From: Ceratodon purpureus
Taxonomy: Eukaryota > Streptophyta > Bryopsida > Pseudoditrichales > Ditrichaceae
Direction of reading: 5' to 3'
Length of the DNA stretch: 64,000 nt
Assembly (NCBI GenBank): GCA_014871385.1
Contig: CM026421.1
Location: forward strand, 14,175,117-14,239,116
Part shown: positions 58,360-64,000 of the stretch, piece after piece
Layout: each line of letters begins with the position of its first letter
How positions within the stretch are numbered: the stretch's first letter is position 1
Notes under the pieces: generated by a model
What the model saw: the letters and a program-made list of their open reading frames with translations, nothing else
Database searches by the model: none
Told to the model about the DNA's origin: nothing
Made by a program: the position numbers and the translations under genes

Positions 58360-61300
58360 CTAATCAGATGATGTTGTAGGCGAGGCTTCCCCGAGCATCA
58401 CGACCCTCCAAAAAAGACAGGCCTCTTCGAATGCTTTAGAGTCCCCCTTCTCAGACGGCGTCGACGCTTTCTTTCCTTTGTCATCCGCTGTTGTTTCTGT
58501 AACCTGCGCATCCGGCGACAGAGGCATTTCAAACACTGTTCCACTCCACTTAGTTGGGGAGCTGTCCCCTCTTGCTGATGTGCCCGTTGAGGCCGACGTC
58601 CTGCACGATCCTCTACTCATCTCCCATTTCACAAGCGGAGTGATAGTAGGCACATGCTTAGATTGCTCCATCTGTGTAACCTTCTTTGCATTGCCTTCAT
58701 CTTCTTTGTTCTCTGGTCCGTCAAGGTGTTCCTCCTGGGAGTTCAAAATACATTGTGGAAACGATTGATCGTCATTTCTGATCCCAGTGGGTTCAAGAAT
58801 TGTCCAGTCGTCTATGTCCATTGGGTCGTCACCATCTTCGAACTCGCCGGGAACATTTCCATCGACGTCATCTTCTCCGTTTATGTCGTCCTCTGCTCGT
58901 CCATGCGTCTTGTTTTCCTCGTTATCGTCTCCATCCTCCGAAGCTGAGATTCAAATGTGCATTAAACTAAATCAGAACAACGCCATGTGGTCCATGTTAA
59001 TGAAATACAGTGGTAAAATGCAAATAATAAAAAAATAAATGTGTAGTACGCAAAACATCAACAGTGGAAGAATCAAAAAAGTATATATCACGGGATTTGT
59101 ACTGCATATTGGATGACATCAGGGCATAGCTCCACAGTATTGCAGAATGGAGATCGCAGTCAAGGAAAACGATCACATGAGAACGATGGGCATGTCGTGT
59201 ACCAGTCTTAGGTGAGTCCGTTTCCTTGTGGTCAGGAGATCCATTGGGGTAGAACAATCCCCTCCAACTTTTTTCAGGCATACGAGCAATTCGATTGTCC
59301 TCAGAGACATGTCTTCCGTCTTTGACTTTGGTATTTTCAGTTTCCTCATTGTCCGAACCCGGTTGCATATATGCGGAGATTCTTTCTGGCGGTAAGGAGA
59401 CGTAGTTATCGTCATCATCCAGGGACTCTGTTTCAAAAAGGCCCGGTTGATATATAAGAACGATGCACGCTAACATCTACATTGCAAATATTCGAAGTAA
59501 AATATGAAAACGCCCAACATAAAATGAGCTCAGAGTATCAAACAAAGAACTTCAAAACCCGAATATATTTAAATGATAGCATATGGACGAAGTACACAAC
59601 TCTATGTGGACTCTTCGGACCAATTATTTTTCTAACCTCACTCCTAGATAACATGTTTCAAGAAGTGAGATTGTAATGGATAGATTCAATCGGGTTTAGA
59701 TCCTTTTCTTACTGTCAGGAGAACCATTCGGATAGAACAACCCCCTCCAGCTTTTCTCGATTCTACGAGCAGTTCGATTGCCCTCGGTCTCATCTCCTGG
59801 GTCTCCGACCTTGATATTCTCGTCCCCCCCATTGTCCGAATCGACTTCTGTGTCCAGAGTGATTCTTCCTTCCGGCCTGTAGTCGACGTCATCGTCGTCA
59901 TCATCTTCCAGAGTCGTTGTGTCTGAAAGGCCCGTGATACATAAGACATTAGTACATGGTAACTTCTAGCATTAATTATTTGAAAAAGAAACAACACAAA
60001 AAAAAAACGGAGTGAGCTCAAATGAAAATAATAATTTCCAAATGTATTTGTAAGATACCATAGGGACAGATCATCAATATACACATAACATCCTGTGATC
60101 AAGTATCGGTCAGTCCGAATCAGATATGTTTGTTTCATATAATAAGAGAAAATGGAGGAACTGAGTCGGGTCTGAATCCTTTTCTTACTGTCAGGAGAAC
60201 CATTCGGATAGAACAACCTTCTCCAGCTTTTCTCGGATCTAGGAGCAGTTCGATTGCCCTCCGTCTCATCTCTTGAGTCTCCGATCTTGATATTCTCGTC
60301 CCCCCCATTGTCCGAATCGACTTCTGCGTCTCCAGTGATTCTTCCTTCCTGCCTCTGGTCGACGTCATCGTCATCACCAGCATCCACAGACACTGTGTCT
60401 GAAAGGCCCGAAATACATAGGAGATTAGTGCATGGTAACTTCGAACATGAGATATATGGAAAGAAATAAAACAGAGAAAAAACAGAGTGTGTTCAAATAA
60501 AATTAACAATCTGCAAATGTATGTCTATAATAGCTCAATAACATACTGTGATCAATGAGCTCAATAACATAATGTGATCAATTATCTGTCAGCCCGAATC
60601 GGATATGTCTGTTTCATAGAATTAGCGAGGAATGAGTTAAAGAGTCGGTTTTGATCATGTACTCTTACTGTCAGGAGAACCATTCGGGTAGAACAATCCC
60701 TTCCAGCTTTTCTCGGTTCTAGGGTCAGTTTGATTGTCATCCACAGCTACTTCAGCTTCGTTCTCTGCGCTGTCTACATCATGTGTTTTGATGGAACAAC
60801 GTCAATAAACTTTCAGAAAAATGAAAAATAGATGTAGTTCACAAAATCTGACATTGAAGACGGGAATCAAACACCAAACCCGATGAAGTGTTGCAAGCAC
60901 AGTGCATTTCTCTATGTCAATCTACTCTAGGAAACATACCAGATGTCGACTGCCGAGTTTGTCTTGGAAACTCTGTAGTCCCTGTGGTGCATTGGCGAGG
61001 CGGGTTCCTTCTAAGTTTTCTACCGATCACGTGTCCCCCAGCCTTTTTCAGAGGTTTTGGAGCTCTTCTTTTCCGTGAAGGAGCAGTCATGTCGTTTAAG
61101 AGAGTGTGTTCCTGAACAGATCGAGGTTTCACAAACGTCATTCATATTAACCATTTGGTTATGAAAATAGTCATTCAGGAGGACGCGGTTCAGCAAGTCA
61201 AAATACCTGCATATCCGTGTTTGACTCGGCAAGATTGTTGTCCTTGGTTTTAGCCTGATGTGATGAAGACGCAGGTTCTTTTTGCTCTCCGCAACCTTTC

Positions 61301-61758
61301 CCCCTCGTCTCCCTGCTGGGACGACCACGTGATTTTGAGCATCCACGAACTATTCGGTTGTGCTCTTCTTCTGCCAGTCGAACCTCTCTATCCTGCAACT
61401 CTTCGAAAGGCCCATCATGATTGTTCGCTTTCCAAGTAGCGAAGGTAGCCCAATCTATGATATCTGATCCATGTTTTTCTTCGGCCACCCATCCCAACGC
61501 GAAGAACAACGGAACACTGCTTCCCATTGGCCTCTGGTGTACCTGTTCGTATCGTTTTTTCATCGCGTCGTAGTGAATATACTTCTTAGATATGTTGTAT
61601 CCGTTTTTCCCTTTCCTTTCGCCCCATCTCTCCGTACAATCCTTCTCTGAGGCCACCGACTCAGGAAGGCCACCCGGACTGGGCAAGAAGCCTCGATGCG
61701 GTAGGCCCATCTTTGTCTTGAACCATTTCCTTTGTCCCTTAGCAACCGCTCTCTCCAT
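58360..61758 (-). CDS. Predicted protein of unknown family with four repeated exons (EKSW-LFYPNGSPD repeats)
   Basis: My model has seven exons: 61758-61207, 61111-60940, 60773-60669, 60398-60189, 59922-59713, 59427-59203 and 58943-58360. All have GT/AG ends and matching phases, giving about 685 residues. The N-terminal exon is basic and partly helical (KKRYEQVHQRPMGSSVPLFF, then ALGWVAEE ... IDWATFATWK). It is faintly like the Ptta/En/Spm transposase region but not assignable. Exon 2 is basic (APSRKRRAPKPLKKAGGHVI) and could be a nuclear-localisation signal. Exons 3-6 are four phase-1 modules. Each has an acidic stretch then EKSW-[RK]-[RG]-LFYPNGSPD; exons 4 and 5 are both exactly 210 nt. The last exon is acidic, then Ser/Thr-rich, ending GEASPTTSSD. 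The last repeat has lost the usual donor after GSPD and reads on to a later GT. An upstream exon is possible, because an AG precedes the first ATG. Function unknown; nuclear location is inference. Confidence 0.6.
59203..60773 (-). repeat. Tandemly duplicated exon-intron modules
   Basis: Four coding modules (60773-60669, 60398-60189, 59922-59713, 59427-59203) share sequence. Flanking intron parts are shared too: a GGGCCTTT tract before each acceptor of the last three, and a matching intron block around 60560-60660 and 60050-60170. This shows duplication of whole exon-intron units. Confidence 0.85.
60532..60582. repeat. 26-bp tandem duplication in an intron
   Basis: AGCTCAATAACATACTGTGA followed by TCAATG is present twice in a row with one substitution. 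It lies in the intron between the first and second repeat modules. Confidence 0.85.
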
Positions 61759-63737
61759 CCTGACTCCCAAAAACAAAACAAAGAAAATGTTTATGTCTGT
61801 GATGTTGTTGTAGAGGGTAGACCATGCGAGAACAACGGCAGAACATCTTGCATAAAATGTGAGATCAAACTTTCAAAGCAGGACAGTCTACTGAAATGAA
61901 TTAAAAATTTGGCTACGTTTTCTGTGAACAGTTGGGACTAAAATTGTGGTAATCAATGAAGAAAATGTATATAGATTTTTCAATTTATTTTACCGCCAGG
62001 CATTCAGCACACATTCACAGACGCACGATGACTAACCTGAGTACGTGTCAGCTTTGGATACTTCCCGGAGTTGTCGATGAGCCACGAAATGAAAACTGTT
62101 GTGATAAAATTGAAACTGTCTTCGAACGGCTCTGATCCTTACATTTCATAGCACACACAATGGGAGGAAACAGGGTGAGTACCCGACATGGTAACATTCC
62201 AATAGTATGATTTCAGTTTACAATCGACTATTTATATTTTAAGATTTCAAGTTTTAAAAAGGGTGAGCTCATAATTTCGAGTCAGAAAGTTTAGTTCTGT
62301 ATCTACACCGAAACGAAGGACAACCAAATCTACAAACACCGAGGGTTGGAGGTGTTTCATTGCTAACCACATTCCGTAAAAAAACATCAGTACAGATCAC
62401 ACTTCCACTTCAAGATAGTGTCACGAAATTTTAATCCTTCGACAAATACAACAAACAATTACTAAAGCTGCGACAGATCAGAACGCAGCCATAGTACTTG
62501 TGACACCCATGTAATGCCTCTACAATGCACGTTAAAACATCGATCGCACTGAGCGCAATGTGAGTGGAATGAAGCAAAAAACTCACCTTCAAAGCACAAT
62601 TGAACGTTGTCAACAATGAATTCGTCAAGTCCAATACTGAAAAGGGTGGTGACGAATCGTTCCAAAACGAGGTGCGGTGGTAACGGAGCAGACGCGCCTG
62701 AAATTACCAGCCAAAGATGAAGTAATCAGCACGGTTACCTTGGAAACGCTCGGTCGTTGTCTCCATCAGCGAGCAGCGCAATCGACTACAGATACAACTT
62801 ATTCACTCACATACCTAAAACACTTACATCAATTGCGAGTTCAGACCCAGTTGGTGTGTACTTCAACGACGATGCTCCCTTCGGATAGAGGTATTTGGAA
62901 AATTTGGGTGTCTCTGCATGTATTCGGAAGAGCCCACTCCAGAAGTCAGTCTGATGCATCAATTGAAACCCATTGTTGTTCTATTCGTCTTCCTCCTCTA
63001 TCAAGCTAGAAAAGTAATAGAAATGCCAGGCAAAGTTATATCCGGAAATAACACACGCATTTTTGCAACTACGGCGCATACAAATCAGATCAAACCAAAA
63101 CTCTGGCAGCAACGAAGCTGACACTAACACATCGACTGTGCAAAGCACGAGCGACATAGAGAAGAACGAGTGTGTGCCTAAGACGCGCTGATCATTATCC
63201 AACAATTCAGCAAGAAAACTCTGGAGCGAGAGGAGTGATGGTACACATCTACAGTCTGAGACGATCATGTGTTGCGGGAAAAAACGGTCTCATAAACGCA
63301 GAGTCGAGCGCAGTTTTAGAGAGCTAACCTCAGGCAGGAGCTCGAGTTTTCAAGCAAGTAGAACGATCTCGCGCTCAGGGATTACGGAGTTCTCAAACAA
63401 GCGCCTTCTCAACGTACGATGCGCGGGGTTCCTCCGCTCCCACAACCAACAGCAGCAGAAGTTCGTATCGGATGAGAGCAGAAAACAGAAATGAAAATGC
63501 GAAGACAACGTCGTCTTCTCTGAGGTTGGCTTTGTATGTGTCCATGAGGCAGAAGGTGGGCGATGCGTTCGATGTGTCTGCATGGGGAAGGGACTGGAGA
63601 CATCTGATGTCACATGAAAACCCTTGGTTATGCGACCCCACGATCCCTGTTCCATAGCGTCAAGCTCATAATCATGACATTAGACGATCCAGGGAGTGGG
63701 CCGGGAGTTCCTCACCTGTCTTGTCGATCTGGGAAAA
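61759..63737. other. 5' region of the repeated-exon gene and unassigned DNA
   Basis: No supported gene was found. Overlapping frames on both strands at 62.4-63.65 kb lack domain motifs and a coherent splice chain. The promoter of the 61758 gene should lie in the first few hundred bases. Confidence 0.4.
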
Positions 63738-63813
63738 TCGCGTAGGTGTCATGATTCGGTGTGAAATGTTGCAAGTCGCGTAGCTGTCATGATTCGGTGT
63801 GAAATGTTGAAAG
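63738..63813 (+). repeat. 38-bp tandem duplication
   Basis: Two adjacent 38-bp units share TGTCATGATTCGGTGTGAAA with only two or three differences. Confidence 0.85.
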
Positions 63814-64000
63814 TGAAGTGACATGTTACTCCCAGACCACATGATTGTCGCAACGCGGCCGTCTACTCAGATTATCTGAAATGTATCAAACAATAACTGC
63901 ATATTTATGACATTGAAGAGTGAAATCTTGAGATATGATTTTGACAAGACGTGAATGGAATGATTTAGATAAAACGTATTCAGTGAATATGATCACTCCT

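Noticed and set aside
62431..63657. Several 60-110 codon frames on both strands near the right end
   Set aside because: They overlap one another, show no domain motifs and cannot be joined into a phase-consistent gene.

Overview
This window is nuclear DNA from a land plant. The evidence is split coding exons with GT/AG introns, alpha-expansins, a GRF-type QLQ/WRC protein, a BAT-type amino-acid transporter, and CACTA and Stowaway-like DNA transposons. Short introns, moderate GC in genes and a mix of gene families point to a bryophyte, perhaps a Marchantia-like liverwort. The species is inference and was not tested. All exon models were built by eye from reading-frame continuity, splice dinucleotides and intron phase, with no transcript or database support.

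Layout. (1) About 1-15 kb is dominated by a CACTA (En/Spm) transposon. An intact five-exon TPase (transposase) gene lies on the minus strand (1560-6874). A divergent seven-exon TNP1/TnpA-like gene lies on the plus strand (10043-14418). Between and inside them are extra ORFs: a Cys-rich ORF and two related F-box-like ORFs, one inside a TNP1-like intron. No terminal inverted repeats were found. (2) About 16.3-21.4 kb is a large inverted duplication centred near 18.86 kb. Each arm carries an intronless alpha-expansin gene; the genes are nearly identical while the flanks are strongly diverged. (3) 23.3-26.75 kb holds a complete seven-exon BAT1-type amino-acid/GABA transporter on the minus strand. 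(4) 28.63-28.78 kb is a short foldback element. (5) 30.4-32.6 kb on the minus strand is a three-exon gene that joins an acidic unknown region to QLQ and WRC domains. (6) 33.6-35.4 kb is satellite-like: a 10-bp array, a 21-bp array and G-run arrays. (7) 36.7-38.3 kb has a tRNA-derived SINE-like segment and a 0.72-kb terminal-inverted-repeat element. (8) 38.3-42.5 kb is very AT-rich and holds two Stowaway-like MITEs.

(9) 42.5-56.3 kb holds four minus-strand genes for small secreted, wall-type proteins: one with very long poly-Asp blocks and an AGP-like tail, one Cys-containing, and two Pro/Ala/Ser-rich AGP/extensin-like. A second AT-rich block (about 50-55 kb) with a diverged direct repeat separates the last two. 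(10) 58.4-61.8 kb on the minus strand is a predicted seven-exon gene of unknown family. Four consecutive symmetric phase-1 exons each encode an acidic stretch ending in an EKSW-x2-LFYPNGSPD motif.

The most original items are the repeated-exon gene, the Asp-rich secreted protein, the unusual QLQ/WRC architecture, the inverted expansin pair with signs of gene conversion, and the cargo-bearing CACTA element. Apart from the transposon genes, and possibly the shared secretory/wall theme, the genes do not form an obvious pathway.
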